64,000 nt of DNA from Brevundimonas subvibrioides (GCA_002280475.1 NCEB01000010.1:1-64000); one strand, 5' to 3'. Positions 9,683-20,855 are shown, numbered from the stretch's first letter. The notes: generated by a model not told the origin, from the letters alone. Numbers and translations: made by a program.

Positions 9683-10714
9683 ATGAGCGACACTTCTGAT
9701 TCCATCCAGAACGGCCTGACCTATGCCGATGCGGGTGTCGACATCGACGCCGGCGACATGCTGATCGAGCACATCAAGCCCCTGGCGAAATCCACCGCCC
9801 GCCCGGGTTCTGAGCCGTCGCTGGGCGGCTTCGGGGCCCTGTTCGACCTCAAGGCGGCGGGCTTCGTCGATCCCCTGATCGTCACCACCACCGACGGCGT
9901 CGGCACCAAGCTGAAGATCGCCATCGAGACCGGCCGCCATGACGGCGTCGGCATCGACCTGGTCGCCATGTGCGTCAACGATCTGCTGGCGCAAGGCGCG
10001 GAGCCCCTGCTGTTCCTGGACTACTATGCGACCGGCAGGCTTGAGATCGACGCCGCGCGGCGCGTCGTGTCCGGCATCGCCGACGGCTGCCGCCAGGCCG
10101 GGTGCGCCCTGGTGGGCGGCGAGACGGCCGAGATGCCCGGCATGTATTCCGGCGGCGACTATGATCTGGCCGGCTTTTCGGTCGGCGCGCTGGAACGCGG
10201 CCACGCCCTGCCCCGGCTGGACCTGCAGAACACCGGCGACCTGATCATCGGCCTGGCCTCGTCGGGACCCCACTCGAACGGCTATTCCCTGATCCGCAAG
10301 GTGGTGGAGCGGTCTGGCCTGTCGTGGGGCGATGACGCGCCCTTCGCGACCGACCGGTCCCTGGCCCAGGCCCTGATGGAACCGACCCGCATCTATGTGA
10401 AGTCGGTCCTGCCCCTGATGAAGGCCGGCAAGATCAAGGGCGCGGCCCACATCACCGGCGGTGGCCTGATCGAGAACCCGCCCCGCTGCCTGGCCGATCA
10501 CCTGACGGCGTCCTTCGACTGGGACGCCTGGCCGCTTCCGCCCGTGTTCCGCTGGCTGGCCGAGACCGGCGGCATCAGCGACCACGAGATGCGCCGTACC
10601 TTCAACTGTGGCGTCGGCTTCATCCTGATCGTCTCGCCGGCGGACGCCGAGGATGTGCTGGCGGGTCTGCTGGAAGCGGGTGAGACGGCCTTCGTGTGCG
10701 GTCAGTTGGTCTAG
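9683..10714 (+). CDS. purM: phosphoribosylformylglycinamidine cyclo-ligase
   Basis: AIR synthetase, the fifth step of de novo purine synthesis (FGAM plus ATP to AIR). The sequence is complete at 343 residues with [14 protein letters not shown] near the N-terminus, the glycine-rich GGFGALFDL, and [16 protein letters not shown] start at 9683 follows rnd's divergent start by about 80 bp. purN, often directly downstream in related genomes, is not present; a repeat element follows instead. Confidence 0.95.
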   Translation: MSDTSDSIQNGLTYADAGVDIDAGDMLIEHIKPLAKSTARPGSEPSLGGFGALFDLKAAGFVDPLIVTTTDGVGTKLKIAIETGRHDGVGIDLVAMCVNDLLAQGAEPLLFLDYYATGRLEIDAARRVVSGIADGCRQAGCALVGGETAEMPGMYSGGDYDLAGFSVGALERGHALPRLDLQNTGDLIIGLASSGPHSNGYSLIRKVVERSGLSWGDDAPFATDRSLAQALMEPTRIYVKSVLPLMKAGKIKGAAHITGGGLIENPPRCLADHLTASFDWDAWPLPPVFRWLAETGGISDHEMRRTFNCGVGFILIVSPADAEDVLAGLLEAGETAFVCGQLV

Positions 10715-10738
10715 GTTCGAGCCGGCTGCCTCGGAGGC

Positions 10739-10896
10739 GCTCCTTCTCCCCTTGCGGGAGAAGGTGGCCCGGAGGGCCGGATGAGGGGTACGACGAGACG
10801 GATTCGCTGATCGGTCGGACGCTCATCGGCTGGACCGAGTTTCACCCCTCATCCGTCACGCTTCGCGTGCCACCTTCTCCCGCAAGGGGAGAAGGG
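10739..10896. repeat. bipartite inverted repeat, family 3
   Basis: Two inverted arms, each containing a CTTCTCCC-type stem (left arm CCTTCTCCCCTTGCGGGAGA, right arm its near complement), flank a spacer of about 75 bp. An inner pair, GGATGAGGGG and CCCCTCATCC, also matches in inverted orientation. It fills the gap between purM and the small membrane protein gene. A shorter-stem relative occurs at 19.53 kb. Confidence 0.75.
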
Positions 10897-10910
10897 ATCG
10901 CGTGCTCCGC

Positions 10911-11096
10911 TTAACCTTCGATCGCCGTCGGATCCTCGATCACGACGCCCGGTCCAAGCACGATCACGCCGGCCAGAAGCACCGTCGCGGTGGCGGCCAA
11001 GGCGGCAGCGCCCAGCAGGGCCAGGGCGCTCGACTTGCGCGTCGGGGTGCCGAGGTGGCCTCGGGCGGCTTCGATCTGGACCAGGGCGTCGGCCAT
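10911..11096 (-). CDS. small membrane protein, unknown function
   Basis: A 61-residue open frame with one hydrophobic segment (about residues 24-50, rich in Ala, Leu, Val) between a short polar N-terminus and a short acidic tail. A GGAG lies just upstream of the ATG at 11096. It is divergent from trpG and ends next to a repeat. No family recognised; coding status rests on the ribosome site and the clean single-span topology. Confidence 0.5.
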   Translation of the reverse strand: MADALVQIEAARGHLGTPTRKSSALALLGAAALAATATVLLAGVIVLGPGVVIEDPTAIEG

Positions 11097-11204
11097 GTCG
11101 GGGTCTCCAGCTTGAACGCTGCGACCTCACGCCCATTCGGTTAACCGAAGGTTGCCGCCCCTCCTCGCTTGGCGATGCGCCAGCCACAGCCTAGAAGCCC
11201 TGTC

Positions 11205-11795
11205 ATGATCCTCGTCGTCGATAACTACGACAGCTTCACCTACAACCTCGTCCACTACCTCGCGGAGCTGGGCGCGGAGACGCATGTCATCCGCAATGAC
11301 GACCTGACGGTCGAAGAGGCCTGGGCGCTGAAGCCCGAGGCCATCCTACTGTCGCCCGGCCCCTGCGCCCCGGATCAGGCGGGCATTTGCCTGCCCATAC
11401 TGATGACCGCGCCCGACGACATGCCGATCCTGGGCGTCTGCCTGGGCCATCAGGCCATCGGCCAGGCCTTCGGCGGCGACGTCATCCGCGCCAAGACCCT
11501 GATGCACGGCAAGACCTCGCCGATCACCCACGACGGTCTCGGCCTGTTCAAGGGCCTGCCCAGCCCCTTCACCGCCACCCGCTATCACAGCCTGGCGGTC
11601 AGCCGCGCGACCCTGCCCAACACGCTGGACGTCACCGCCTGGACCGAAGACGGCGAGATCATGGGCGTCCAGCATCACGACCGCCCCATCCACGGCGTCC
11701 AGTTCCACCCCGAATCGATCGCTACCGAACACGGCCACGACCTGATCGCCAACTTCCTGGACCTGGCCAACGTGCGGCGTCTGGCGGTCGTATGA
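11205..11795 (+). CDS. trpG: anthranilate synthase glutamine amidotransferase subunit
   Basis: Class I glutamine amidotransferase that supplies ammonia to TrpE; may also serve PabB. The nucleophile is C79 in GVCLGHQ, and the His-Glu pair is in FHPES (H168, E170). [14 protein letters not shown] is the family N-terminus, which fixes the ATG at 11205; 196 residues. It leads a trpG-trpD-trpC set. trpE is not in the window. A repeat element separates it from trpD. Confidence 0.95.
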   Translation: MILVVDNYDSFTYNLVHYLAELGAETHVIRNDDLTVEEAWALKPEAILLSPGPCAPDQAGICLPILMTAPDDMPILGVCLGHQAIGQAFGGDVIRAKTLMHGKTSPITHDGLGLFKGLPSPFTATRYHSLAVSRATLPNTLDVTAWTEDGEIMGVQHHDRPIHGVQFHPESIATEHGHDLIANFLDLANVRRLAVV

Positions 11796-11802
11796 CCTCC
11801 CT

Positions 11803-11936
11803 TCTCCGCTCATCCCCGCGAAAGCGGGGACCCAGTGCTTTGGGCGATGGCTGTCACCGACCGCGCTCGCTGGCTCATCCCGGACACTGTGCCTCATTTC
11901 AGAACTGGGTCCCCGCGTTCGCGGGGATGAGCGGCA
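11803..11936. repeat. bipartite inverted repeat, family 1 (copy A)
   Basis: Left arm CCGCTCATCCCCGCGAAAGC continuing to CCCAGTGCTTT, right arm AACTGGGTCCCCGCG continuing to GGATGAGCGG. Each arm folds as a CCCCGC/GCGGGG hairpin with a four-base loop. The spacer is about 70 bp and shares GGGCGATGGCT with copy C at 45.46 kb. It lies inside the trp operon between trpG and trpD. Confidence 0.85.
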
Positions 11937-11942
11937 ACTAAG

Positions 11943-12977
11943 GTGAGCGACACGATCAAGCCCCTGCTGGCCAAGCTGGTCGACGGCGCGGTCCTGACCG
12001 AGGCCGAGGCCGGCGACTTCTTCGCCGCCTGCCTGCGCGGCGAGCCCACGCCCGCCCAGGTCGCAGCCGCCGTCACGGCCCTGCGCATCCGGGGCGAGAC
12101 CGTGCCCGAGATCGCCGCCTTCGCCCGCGCCATGCGCTCGGCCGCCGCCCCGTTCGAGACGCCGCACGACGTCATCGACACCTGCGGCACCGGCGGCGAC
12201 GGGGCCCACACCTTCAACATCTCGACGGCCGCCGCGCTGGTTCTGGCCGGCGCGGGCCTCAAGGTCGCCAAGCACGGCAACCGGGCGCTGAGCTCCAAGT
12301 CCGGGTCGTCCGATGTGCTGGCGGCGCTCGGCGTTGACCTCATGGCCCCGGCCGAGCGCCAGAAACAGGCGCTGGACGAAGCGGGCATCTGCTTCCTCTT
12401 CGCCCCCGCCTATCACGGGGCCATGCGCCATGTGACGCCGATCCGGGCCGAGATCGGGTTCCGCACCGTGTTCAACCTGCTGGGTCCGCTGTCCAACCCG
12501 GCGGGCGCGCGCCGCCAGGTCATGGGCGTCTATGACCCCCGCCTGCTGGAGCCGCTCGTTGAGGTGCTGGGCCGGCTGGGCGCGACCCGCGCCTGGACCG
12601 TCCACGGCCAGGGTCTGGACGAGCTCACCACCACCGGCCCGACCGAGGTGGCCGAATGGAAGGACGGCGCCGTCCGCCGCTTCCAGATCACGCCCGAGGA
12701 CGCCGGCCTGCCCCGTGCCGCCCTCGCCGACCTGCGCGGCGGCGACGCCGAGGAGAACGCCGCGGCTCTTCGCGCCCTGCTGGCCGGCGCCCCCGGCCCC
12801 TATCGCGACGTCGTCCTGCTTAACGCCGCTGCTGCTCTGGTCGTCGCCGACCGCGCCGCCGATCTGAAGGACGGCGTGACCCTCGCCGCCCGCGCCATCG
12901 ACGACGGCTCGGCCGCCCGTTCGCTGGAGACCCTGGCCCGCATCACCTCCGCCCCTGCCGAGGCCACCGAGGCATGA
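11943..12977 (+). CDS. trpD: anthranilate phosphoribosyltransferase
   Basis: Second step of tryptophan synthesis, joining anthranilate and [19 protein letters not shown] (from residue 81) is the phosphate-binding loop, and [17 protein letters not shown] follows. Starts at GTG 11943, six bases after the repeat arm; 344 residues, complete. Its stop overlaps the trpC start by 4 bp, so the two are translationally coupled. Confidence 0.95.
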   Translation: MSDTIKPLLAKLVDGAVLTEAEAGDFFAACLRGEPTPAQVAAAVTALRIRGETVPEIAAFARAMRSAAAPFETPHDVIDTCGTGGDGAHTFNISTAAALVLAGAGLKVAKHGNRALSSKSGSSDVLAALGVDLMAPAERQKQALDEAGICFLFAPAYHGAMRHVTPIRAEIGFRTVFNLLGPLSNPAGARRQVMGVYDPRLLEPLVEVLGRLGATRAWTVHGQGLDELTTTGPTEVAEWKDGAVRRFQITPEDAGLPRAALADLRGGDAEENAAALRALLAGAPGPYRDVVLLNAAAALVVADRAADLKDGVTLAARAIDDGSAARSLETLARITSAPAEATEA

Positions 12978-13774
12978 CCGACATCCTCGAACAGATCGCC
13001 GCCTACAAACGCGAGGACGTCGCCGCCCGCAAACGCGCCCGCCCCTTCGCCGAGATCGAGTCCGAGGCGCTCGTCGCCGGCATGCCGCGCGGCTTCACCG
13101 CCGCCCTGCGAAAGCGCGCTGAGCCCGGCCGCCCCGCCCTGATCGCCGAGGTCAAGAAGGCGAGCCCGTCCAAGGGCCTGATCCGCGCCGACTTCGACCC
13201 ACCGGCGCTGGCCCGCGCCTATGAGGGGGGCGGCGCCGCCTGCCTGTCGATCCTGACCGACGGGCCCAGCTTCCAGGGCGACGATGCCTATCTGGTCGCC
13301 GCCCGCGCCGCCGTCGCCCTCCCCTGCCTTCGTAAGGACTTCCTGGTCGATCCCTGGCAGGTGGCCGAGAGCCGGACGCTGGGCGCCGACTGCGTCCTGA
13401 TCATCCTGTCGATGGTCGATGACGGGCTCGCCGCCGATCTGCTGGCCGAAGCCGGCCGATTCGGCATGGACGCCCTGATCGAGACCCACGACGACGCCGA
13501 GATGGCCCGCGCCGCGTCGCTGGGCGGCGAGTTGATCGGGGTCAACAACCGGTCGCTGCGGACCTTCGAGGTCGACCTGACCACCACCGCCCGCATGGCC
13601 CACCTGGCTCCGCCGAACGCCTTGCTGGTCGCCGAGAGCGGCATCTTCACCCCCGCCGACGTGGCCGCGGTCGCCGAGGCGGGCGCGAGCGCGATCCTGG
13701 TGGGCGAAAGCCTGATGCGTCAGGCCGACGTGGAGGCCGCGACCGAGGCGCTTCTGGAGCCCGTTTCCCGTTAA
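12974..13774 (+). CDS. trpC: indole-3-glycerol phosphate synthase
   Basis: TIM-barrel enzyme that closes the indole ring from Cd[16 protein letters not shown] (residues 56-68) carries the catalytic lysine, and later [13 protein letters not shown] and ILVGESLM bind phosphate. 266 residues, not fused to TrpF. Overlaps trpD by 4 bp. lexA follows 70 bp downstream behind its own SOS-controlled promoter. Confidence 0.95.
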   Translation: MTDILEQIAAYKREDVAARKRARPFAEIESEALVAGMPRGFTAALRKRAEPGRPALIAEVKKASPSKGLIRADFDPPALARAYEGGGAACLSILTDGPSFQGDDAYLVAARAAVALPCLRKDFLVDPWQVAESRTLGADCVLIILSMVDDGLAADLLAEAGRFGMDALIETHDDAEMARAASLGGELIGVNNRSLRTFEVDLTTTARMAHLAPPNALLVAESGIFTPADVAAVAEAGASAILVGESLMRQADVEAATEALLEPVSR

Positions 13775-13775
13775 G

Positions 13776-13781
13776 TTGACA
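13776..13781 (+). promoter_or_regulatory. possible -35 element of lexA
   Basis: TTGACA directly after the trpC stop. One SOS box begins nine bases downstream, in the interval where RNA polymerase would sit. No convincing -10 was found, so this is tentative. Confidence 0.4.
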
Positions 13782-13789
13782 TTAGGCAA

Positions 13790-13804
13790 GAACACTTACA
13801 GAAC
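13790..13804 (-). promoter_or_regulatory. LexA box 1 of lexA
   Basis: Reads GTTCTGTAAGTGTTC on the minus strand: an exact GTTC-N7-GTTC, the alphaproteobacterial SOS box. It lies 41 bp before the lexA ATG and supports autoregulation. Confidence 0.85.
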
Positions 13805-13814
13805 ATCGACAACG

Positions 13815-13829
13815 GTTCACGACTTGTTC
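13815..13829 (+). promoter_or_regulatory. LexA box 2 of lexA
   Basis: GTTCACGACTTGTTC, an exact GTTC-N7-GTTC on the plus strand, ending 15 bp before the lexA ATG. Together with box 1 it makes a double operator facing in opposite orientations. Confidence 0.9.
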
Positions 13830-13844
13830 TGAAGGCTCTCCGCC

Positions 13845-14423
13845 ATGCTCACCAAGAAGCAGCACGAACTCCTCATGTTCATCCATGAGCGGATCAAGGA
13901 GACCGGCGTCTCCCCCTCGTTCGACGAGATGAAGGAGGCGCTGGATCTGGCGTCCAAGTCGGGCATCCACCGCCTGATCACGGCGCTGGAGGAGCGCGAG
14001 GGCGGTGGACGCAGTCAGCCCGCCGAGCCCGCCAACGACACCCGCGAACTGGTCCTGGTCGGCAAGATCGCCGCCGGCGCCCCCATCGCCGCGCTCCAGG
14101 GCGACAACGGTCGCTATTCGGTGCCGGAGGCCATGCTGGGCGCGGGCGAGCACTACATGCTCGAGATCGAGGGCGATTCGATGATCGAGGCGGGCATCCT
14201 CGACGGCGACCTGGTCGTCATCAAGAAGTCCGACACGGCGTCATCCGGCGAAATCGTCGTCGCCCTGGTCGAGGGCGAAGAGGCGACGCTGAAGCGCCTG
14301 CGCAAGAAGGGCGGCTCCATCGCGCTGGAACCCGCCAACCGCAACTACGAGACCCGCATCTTCGGCCCCGACCAGATCGAGGTCCAGGGCAAGCTGGTGG
14401 GCCTCATCCGGCGGTATCACTGA
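13845..14423 (+). CDS. lexA: LexA repressor with shortened wing and hinge
   Basis: SOS repressor and self-cleaving S24 protease. The helix-turn-helix (residues 1-50, [19 protein letters not shown]) is followed at residue 51 by [14 protein letters not shown]. Relatives continue from LEER into GFIRR...RALEV, the DNA-binding wing, and a linker of about 40 residues in all; these are missing here, in frame. The protease half is complete: cleavage pair A77-G78, nucleophile S112 in GDSM, K150. Length is 192 against about 230-240 expected. Given frameshifting deletions in neighbours, an assembly collapse is likely; if real, operator binding should be impaired. Preceded by two SOS boxes. Confidence 0.92.
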   Translation: MLTKKQHELLMFIHERIKETGVSPSFDEMKEALDLASKSGIHRLITALEEREGGGRSQPAEPANDTRELVLVGKIAAGAPIAALQGDNGRYSVPEAMLGAGEHYMLEIEGDSMIEAGILDGDLVVIKKSDTASSGEIVVALVEGEEATLKRLRKKGGSIALEPANRNYETRIFGPDQIEVQGKLVGLIRRYH

Positions 14424-14439
14424 CCCGCCTCATCAATCC

Positions 14440-14573
14440 CCGTCATCCTCGGACTTGATCCGAGGACCGGACGTCGAGCCGCTCGGTCGAAAGAGTGAGG
14501 TGAGGTCTCGGGACCGCTCCAAGTTGCGGTGCTGCGGACATTCCGATCCTCGGATCAAGTCCGAGGATGACGG
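14440..14573. repeat. bipartite inverted repeat, family 2
   Basis: Left arm GTCATCCTCGGACTTGATCC, right arm GATCCTCGGATCAAGTCCGA then GGATGACGG, about 75 bp apart. Lies between the convergent lexA and comEC and probably terminates both. Confidence 0.85.
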
Positions 14574-14586
14574 CGTTGATGGCCGC

Positions 14587-16749
14587 TCACCCCTCCCCAT
14601 CCGGATCGCCGATCCGGCTCCACGGCCGGTCGCCCCGCACATCGGCCGCCCAGACCGCCCGCCAGCCGTCGTCGCCGCGCCACAGCTCGACCGCTCCGCC
14701 GCGGGCATAGTCCACGCCGTCCAGCACCAGCCGTGACGCGCAGGCCTCCGGCAAGCCTGTCACGACGGCCCGTACGCTGACCACCTCGGCCGACAGGCAC
14801 AGGTCCGCCATCTGGGCCGCTGACGGCTCGGTCCGGCCCCACCACAGCGCCACCGGAGCCGTCGCGGTCTCGGGCACGCAGGACGTCCGCCGACAGACCC
14901 AGCCGTCCTCCGGCCTCGGCGTCAGCTCCAGCCCCCGCCGTCGCGACCACAGGTCGGCCGCGAACTCGCGCACCCCCGGCCGCACGACCACGGCCTGATC
15001 CCCCTCGCTCCAGGCAGCGTTCGTGCCCGCGTCCCCGATCCACAGCGTGGGCGTCTCCGCCCTCGGCCACAACAGCACCGCGCAGGCGAACGGCAGCCCC
15101 AGCCATCGTAGCCGCCCTTTCCAAAGACACAGGAACAGCACGCCCACGAAAGCGATCGGCAGGACGTAGTCCGGCGCGCTGGCCACCGTCCGCACCGCGC
15201 CCGGCAGGCTTGCCGTCCAGTGGCCGATGGCCAGCATCGCCTCCACCCCCTTGCCCGCGACCCACAGGAACGGCCCGCCCAGCCCGAGCGGCTCCAACAC
15301 CGCCCCCAGGGCCAGGGCCGGCATCATCACGAAGTCCGCGATCGGCGAGGTCGCCAGATTGGCCACCAGCCCATAGACGGCCGCTCGGTTGAAATGCTGG
15401 ATCGCGAACGGCCCCGTCGCCGCCCCCGCGACCAGGCTCGCCGTCACAGCGATCGTCAGCCAGTGCCCCGCTCCCTGAACCGCCGCGATCGGCCAGGGCA
15501 CGCCCATGCCGCTGGCGCGGGGCGGCCAGGCCTCGGCCAGGGCGACCAGGGCCGCGGTCGCCGCGAACGACATCTGGAACCCCGGCGTCACGATGGCCTC
15601 GGGCTGCAGCGCCAGCACGATCATCGCCGCGACCGCCAGGGCGTGCATCGTGACCGCCGGCCGGTCCAGCAGCATGGCGACGAAGGCCACCGACGCCGTG
15701 ATCGCCGCCCTCTGCGCCGGGGCTGGCGCGCCCGACAGCACGAGGTAGCTCCAGACCGCGATCAGGCCAGCCACCGCCGCCACCTTCTTGCCCGAGACCC
15801 TCAGCGCCAGCCACGGCCAGGCGGCGACGCCCAGCCGCACCGCGAAGAAGACGAAGCCACCGACGATCGCCATGTGCAGGCCCGAGATCGACAGGATATG
15901 CGCCAGACCGCTGTCGCGCATGGCGTCCAGGTCCGCGCGCGCGATCCAGGTCTCGTGCCCGGTCACCATGGCCGCCGCGATCCCGCCCGTCCGCTCCCCC
16001 AGACGCGCCACGATCCGCTCGGCCAGGGCGAAGCGCACAGAGTTGACCCGCATCGCCAGGCGGATCGGCCACGGCGGCTCGGGCAGCACCGCCTCGCGCG
16101 TCGGCCCCAGTCCGAACGCCGTCCCGCCCATGCCGAGGAAGAATGCGTTGCGCCCGAAGTCATAGGCCCCGGGGCTGGCCGGCGGCGGCGGCGGATTGAC
16201 GATGGCGAACAGGCGGATCGCGTCGCCCGGCCGCGGCGGCTCGCCTCGCACCGTGGCTCTCAGCCGGATCGGCGTCGCCTCGGGCTCCAGCCCCCGGACG
16301 CGGACCGGCGCGATCACCACCCGGTGACCCCGGTCGCCGGGGCTGTCGACGTCCATGACCCAACCCTCGACCGTCGTCGGTTCGGCCATGGCCGGGGCGA
16401 TCGGCGCCGTGACCCGCTCGGTCCGCGCCTTGGCCACCGCCAGCCCCAGCGCCAGACAGGCCACCAGCATCAGCGGCAGTGTCACCGCCCGCCCCGCCCC
16501 GCGTCCCTTCGCGCCCAGCCACACCGCCGTCGCCAGCCCCGCCGCCAGCACCAGCGGCCACAGCGGCGGCTCGGTCTTCAGGGCGAAATAGATCGCGGCA
16601 CCCCCGCCGAACGCGACAGGGGCCCACAGCCGCCAGCGCAGGGTCTGGGCGACGACCTCGGTCCTCAGCCCGGCGCGGATGCGGTCGCCCGGGCTGGGAT
16701 TCGCGGCGTCGGGCGGTATAAGGGCGGCCCCATCGGACCCCCTTCCCAT
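14587..16749 (-). CDS. comEC: ComEC/Rec2-type DNA uptake channel protein
   Basis: Inner-membrane protein of the ComEC/Rec2 family, thought to pass single-stranded DNA into the cytoplasm during transformation. An N-terminal membrane and OB-like domain (DUF4131 type) is followed by the Competence domain with HILSISGLHMAIVGG and many membrane spans, then a soluble C-terminal part. The metallo-beta-lactamase domain of longer homologues is not apparent. Frame opens at 16839, but ATG 16749 is preferred because it abuts the divergent gltX ATG at 16748 (shared CATG); 720 residues. No other competence genes are in the window. Confidence 0.85.
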   Translation of the reverse strand: MGRGSDGAALIPPDAANPSPGDRIRAGLRTEVVAQTLRWRLWAPVAFGGGAAIYFALKTEPPLWPLVLAAGLATAVWLGAKGRGAGRAVTLPLMLVACLALGLAVAKARTERVTAPIAPAMAEPTTVEGWVMDVDSPGDRGHRVVIAPVRVRGLEPEATPIRLRATVRGEPPRPGDAIRLFAIVNPPPPPASPGAYDFGRNAFFLGMGGTAFGLGPTREAVLPEPPWPIRLAMRVNSVRFALAERIVARLGERTGGIAAAMVTGHETWIARADLDAMRDSGLAHILSISGLHMAIVGGFVFFAVRLGVAAWPWLALRVSGKKVAAVAGLIAVWSYLVLSGAPAPAQRAAITASVAFVAMLLDRPAVTMHALAVAAMIVLALQPEAIVTPGFQMSFAATAALVALAEAWPPRASGMGVPWPIAAVQGAGHWLTIAVTASLVAGAATGPFAIQHFNRAAVYGLVANLATSPIADFVMMPALALGAVLEPLGLGGPFLWVAGKGVEAMLAIGHWTASLPGAVRTVASAPDYVLPIAFVGVLFLCLWKGRLRWLGLPFACAVLLWPRAETPTLWIGDAGTNAAWSEGDQAVVVRPGVREFAADLWSRRRGLELTPRPEDGWVCRRTSCVPETATAPVALWWGRTEPSAAQMADLCLSAEVVSVRAVVTGLPEACASRLVLDGVDYARGGAVELWRGDDGWRAVWAADVRGDRPWSRIGDPDGEG

Positions 16750-18163
16750 GCCTTCAGCCTCCCCCCAGGTCGTCACCCGCTTCGCCCCCTCGCCCACCGG
16801 CTCCCTCCACATAGGAGGCGCAAGAACGGCGTTGTTCAACTACCTCTACGCGAAGGGTCGGGGTGGCAAGTTCCTGGTCCGCGTCGAGGACACCGACCGC
16901 GAGCGGTCCACCGACGAAGCGGTCAAGGCGATCTTCGACGGCCTGTCCTGGCTGGAGCTGTTCGCCGACGAGAATCCCGTCTTCCAGTTCGCCCGCGCCG
17001 ATCGTCACCGCGAGGTGATCGATCAGCTGCTGGAGACCGGCCACGCCTATCGCGATTTTCTCTCCGCCGAGGAGACCGGTGCCCTTCGCGATGCGGCCAA
17101 ATCCGAGGGCCGCGACTTCGTCTCGCCCTGGCGCGATCGCGAGCCGACGGTCGATGATCTGTCGAAGCGCCACACGGTGCGCTTCCGCCGGCCGCTCGAT
17201 ACCGCCGTGGTGGTCGAGGACGCCGTCCAGGGCACGGTTCGCTGGGACAGCTCCTCGCTGGACGACCTCGTGATCCTGAGGTCAGACGGCGCGCCCACCT
17301 ACAATCTCGCCGTGGTCGTCGACGACCACGACATGGGCGTGACCCACGTCATCCGGGGCGACGACCACCTGAACAACGCCGCGCGCCAGAGCCTGATCTA
17401 TGACGCCCTGGGTTGGTCGCGCCCGGTCTTCGCCCACATCCCCCTGATCCACGGCCCGGACGGTGCCAAGCTCAGCAAGCGCCACGGCGCCCAGGCCGTC
17501 CACGAGTACGCCGCCATGGGCTATCTGCCGGAGGGGATGCGCAACTATCTGGCGCGCCTGGGCTGGGCCAAGGGCGACGAGGAGCTGTTCTCAGATGACC
17601 AGGCGCGGGAATGGTTCGACCTGTCGGCCATCGGCAAGGCCCCGGCCCGGCTGGACTTCGACAAGCTGGCCCACGTCAACGCCCACTGGCTGCGCCTCGC
17701 CGCCGACGACCGCCTGGCCCAGCTGACGCTCGACGCCCACCTGGCCGCCGGCCGCGACCTGAACGAGGGCGATGAGGCTCGGCTTCAGCAGGCCATTCCC
17801 TTCGTGAAGGACCGCGCCAGGACCTTGGTCGAGCTGGCCGACCAGACGGCCTTCGTTCTCGCTCGCCGCCCGCTGGCGCTGGACGACAAGGCGCGCGCCA
17901 TGCTGTCCGGCGAGACAGCCGAGCGAGTGGCCCGCCTGCGCGCGCGGCTCGCCCTGTTCCAGTCGTGGGACGTCTTCGCCCTTGAGGCCGAGCTCAAGGC
18001 CTTCGCAGAGGAAGAGGGCGTCGGCTTCGGCAAGATCGGACCCCCCATGCGCGCCGCCCTGACCGGGGGGCTCGTGTCGCCCGACATCGCCCGCATCCTT
18101 TCGGCGCTCGGGCGCGAAGAGGCGCTGGGGCGCTTGGATGATGCGCTGCAACAGACTAAGTGA
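16748..18163 (+). CDS. gltX: glutamyl-tRNA synthetase
   Basis: Class I synthetase charging tRNA-Glu (and possibly tRNA-Gln, since many alphaproteobacteria use the indirect amidation route). RFAPSPTGSLHIGG (HIGH-type motif at 21-24) and KLSKR (241-245) are intact; 471 residues, complete. The ATG at 16748 shares three bases with the start of the divergent comEC, so its promoter must lie within the comEC coding region. Confidence 0.95.
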   Translation: MPSASPQVVTRFAPSPTGSLHIGGARTALFNYLYAKGRGGKFLVRVEDTDRERSTDEAVKAIFDGLSWLELFADENPVFQFARADRHREVIDQLLETGHAYRDFLSAEETGALRDAAKSEGRDFVSPWRDREPTVDDLSKRHTVRFRRPLDTAVVVEDAVQGTVRWDSSSLDDLVILRSDGAPTYNLAVVVDDHDMGVTHVIRGDDHLNNAARQSLIYDALGWSRPVFAHIPLIHGPDGAKLSKRHGAQAVHEYAAMGYLPEGMRNYLARLGWAKGDEELFSDDQAREWFDLSAIGKAPARLDFDKLAHVNAHWLRLAADDRLAQLTLDAHLAAGRDLNEGDEARLQQAIPFVKDRARTLVELADQTAFVLARRPLALDDKARAMLSGETAERVARLRARLALFQSWDVFALEAELKAFAEEEGVGFGKIGPPMRAALTGGLVSPDIARILSALGREEALGRLDDALQQTK

Positions 18164-18224
18164 ACGTCCATAACCCTCGTGGCTCGGCCTTGATCGAGCC
18201 GCCGCAAACCGAAAAAGGGCCCTC

Positions 18225-19526
<1,302 letters not shown>

Positions 19527-19528
19527 CT

Positions 19529-19693
19529 CCCTCTCCCATAGGGAGAGGGCTTGAGCGCACGGCGGCGAAACCGTCGTCCTGGCGCGAAAGGGTGAGGGGT
19601 TCTGCACTCACCGACTCGCACAGCAACCCCTCACCCTTTCGGCTTGCGAATCGCTTCGCTCTCCGAGCCTCAGGCCCTCTCCCTCTGGGAGAG
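19529..19693. repeat. bipartite inverted repeat, family 3-like
   Basis: Arms CTCCCTCTCCCATAGGGAGA and GCCCTCTCCCTCTGGGAGAG flank a spacer that contains an inner inverted pair, AAGGGTGAGGGGTT and AACCCCTCACCCTT. Between convergent gltA and lpxB. The right arm also supplies the last eight codons of lpxB (LSQRERA and stop). Confidence 0.8.
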
Positions 19694-20824
19694 GGTTTCG
19701 ATGACCGCCTCCGCCGCGATCTCCGACGGGTCGCGCCCCTCGCGCCCCATCCGGTCCAGCGCCGCCGTCTGGCGCGCCGCCTGATCGGCCCGCGCCGCCG
19801 GGTCGTCCAGCAGCCGCGCGACCTCGGCGGCGAACCGCTCCGGCGTCGCCTCGGTCTGGATCAGCTCCTTGGCGATCTCCGCGTCCGCCGCATGATTGAA
19901 CAGGGTCGCGTATCTGCCGGTGAAAAAGGGCTTCATGATCGCATAGCTGAGCGGCTGGAAGCGGTAGCCGATGACCATGGGCGCGCCCGCCAGGGCCAGC
20001 TCGGTCGAGACCGTGCCGGACGTCGCCAGGGCCACGGTCGCCGCCTTCATGGCCGCGTACTTGTCTGCCTCCGAAACCAGGTGCGCCCGGAACGGCCAGG
20101 CGGCGACGCGGGCGGCGACGTCCTCGGCCACCGTGCCGGCCGCGACGACCGCCACCTCCAGCCCCGGCCGCCCGGCTTTCGCCTGAGCCACCGCGGCCTC
20201 ATAGACGGGCGTCATCAGCCGGATTTCGCTGGGCCGGCTGCCGGGCAGGACCAGCAGCAGAGGCGCGTCCGCCGCGATGCCTCGCGTGCGGCGGAAGGCG
20301 GCCGGATCGGCCCCGCTCATGTCGACGTGCAGGGCCTGGGACCCCACCACCGTCGTCGGCAGGCCCTCCTTCTCGAACCAGGGCGCGTCGAAGGCGTACA
20401 GCGCCAGCAGGTGATCGACCGACCCCGCCAGCGTCTTCGCCCGCCCCGGCCGCGACGCCCAGACCTGGGGGCCGACGTATTTGATCAGCGTGATGTCCGG
20501 CAGAACCGCCCGGATCGCCTTGGCCACACGGATGGTGAAGCCCCAGCTGTCGATCAGGACGACCGCGTCCGGCCGCTCGCGCACAGCGAACGCCACGGTG
20601 TCCGCCACCCGCGCCTTGACCCGGCCATAGGCGCGCAGGCCCTCGATCCAGCCCAGCACCGACAGCTCGGCGATGTCGAAGGGGCTGACGATGCCCTCGG
20701 CCGCCATCTTGGGCCCGCCGATGCCGACCAAGGCAATGTCTGGCTGTTGACCTTTCAAGGCCTTGGCCAAGCCTGCGCCAAGAGCATCTCCAGACGCTTC
20801 CGCCGCAACGAGCAGGATCTTCAC
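19670..20824 (-). CDS. lpxB: lipid-A-disaccharide synthase
   Basis: Glycosyltransferase (GT19) joining UDP-2,3-diacylglucosamine and lipid X at the inner membrane. KILLVAAEASGDALGAGL is the N-terminus, which fixes GTG 20824 as start; the open frame upstream is only repeat. LPGSRPSEI and the GTVSTELALAGAPMVIGYR nucleotide-binding region are present; 384 residues. The C-terminal residues TLSQRERA come from the neighbouring repeat. It follows lpxI, separated by a family 1 repeat. Confidence 0.94.
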   Translation of the reverse strand: MKILLVAAEASGDALGAGLAKALKGQQPDIALVGIGGPKMAAEGIVSPFDIAELSVLGWIEGLRAYGRVKARVADTVAFAVRERPDAVVLIDSWGFTIRVAKAIRAVLPDITLIKYVGPQVWASRPGRAKTLAGSVDHLLALYAFDAPWFEKEGLPTTVVGSQALHVDMSGADPAAFRRTRGIAADAPLLLVLPGSRPSEIRLMTPVYEAAVAQAKAGRPGLEVAVVAAGTVAEDVAARVAAWPFRAHLVSEADKYAAMKAATVALATSGTVSTELALAGAPMVIGYRFQPLSYAIMKPFFTGRYATLFNHAADAEIAKELIQTEATPERFAAEVARLLDDPAARADQAARQTAALDRMGREGRDPSEIAAEAVIETLSQRERA

Positions 20825-20855
20825 GATCGGCCTCCGGCGCCACGACCCGTTTTTC

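Noticed and set aside
11803-11936. Spaced palindromes as a mini CRISPR array
   Set aside because: Arms are inverted, not direct, there are only two per locus, and no cas genes are present.
13771-13785. CtrA-like site TTAA-N7-TTAG before lexA
   Set aside because: Does not match the full consensus, and the first TAA is the trpC stop; SOS boxes explain regulation better.
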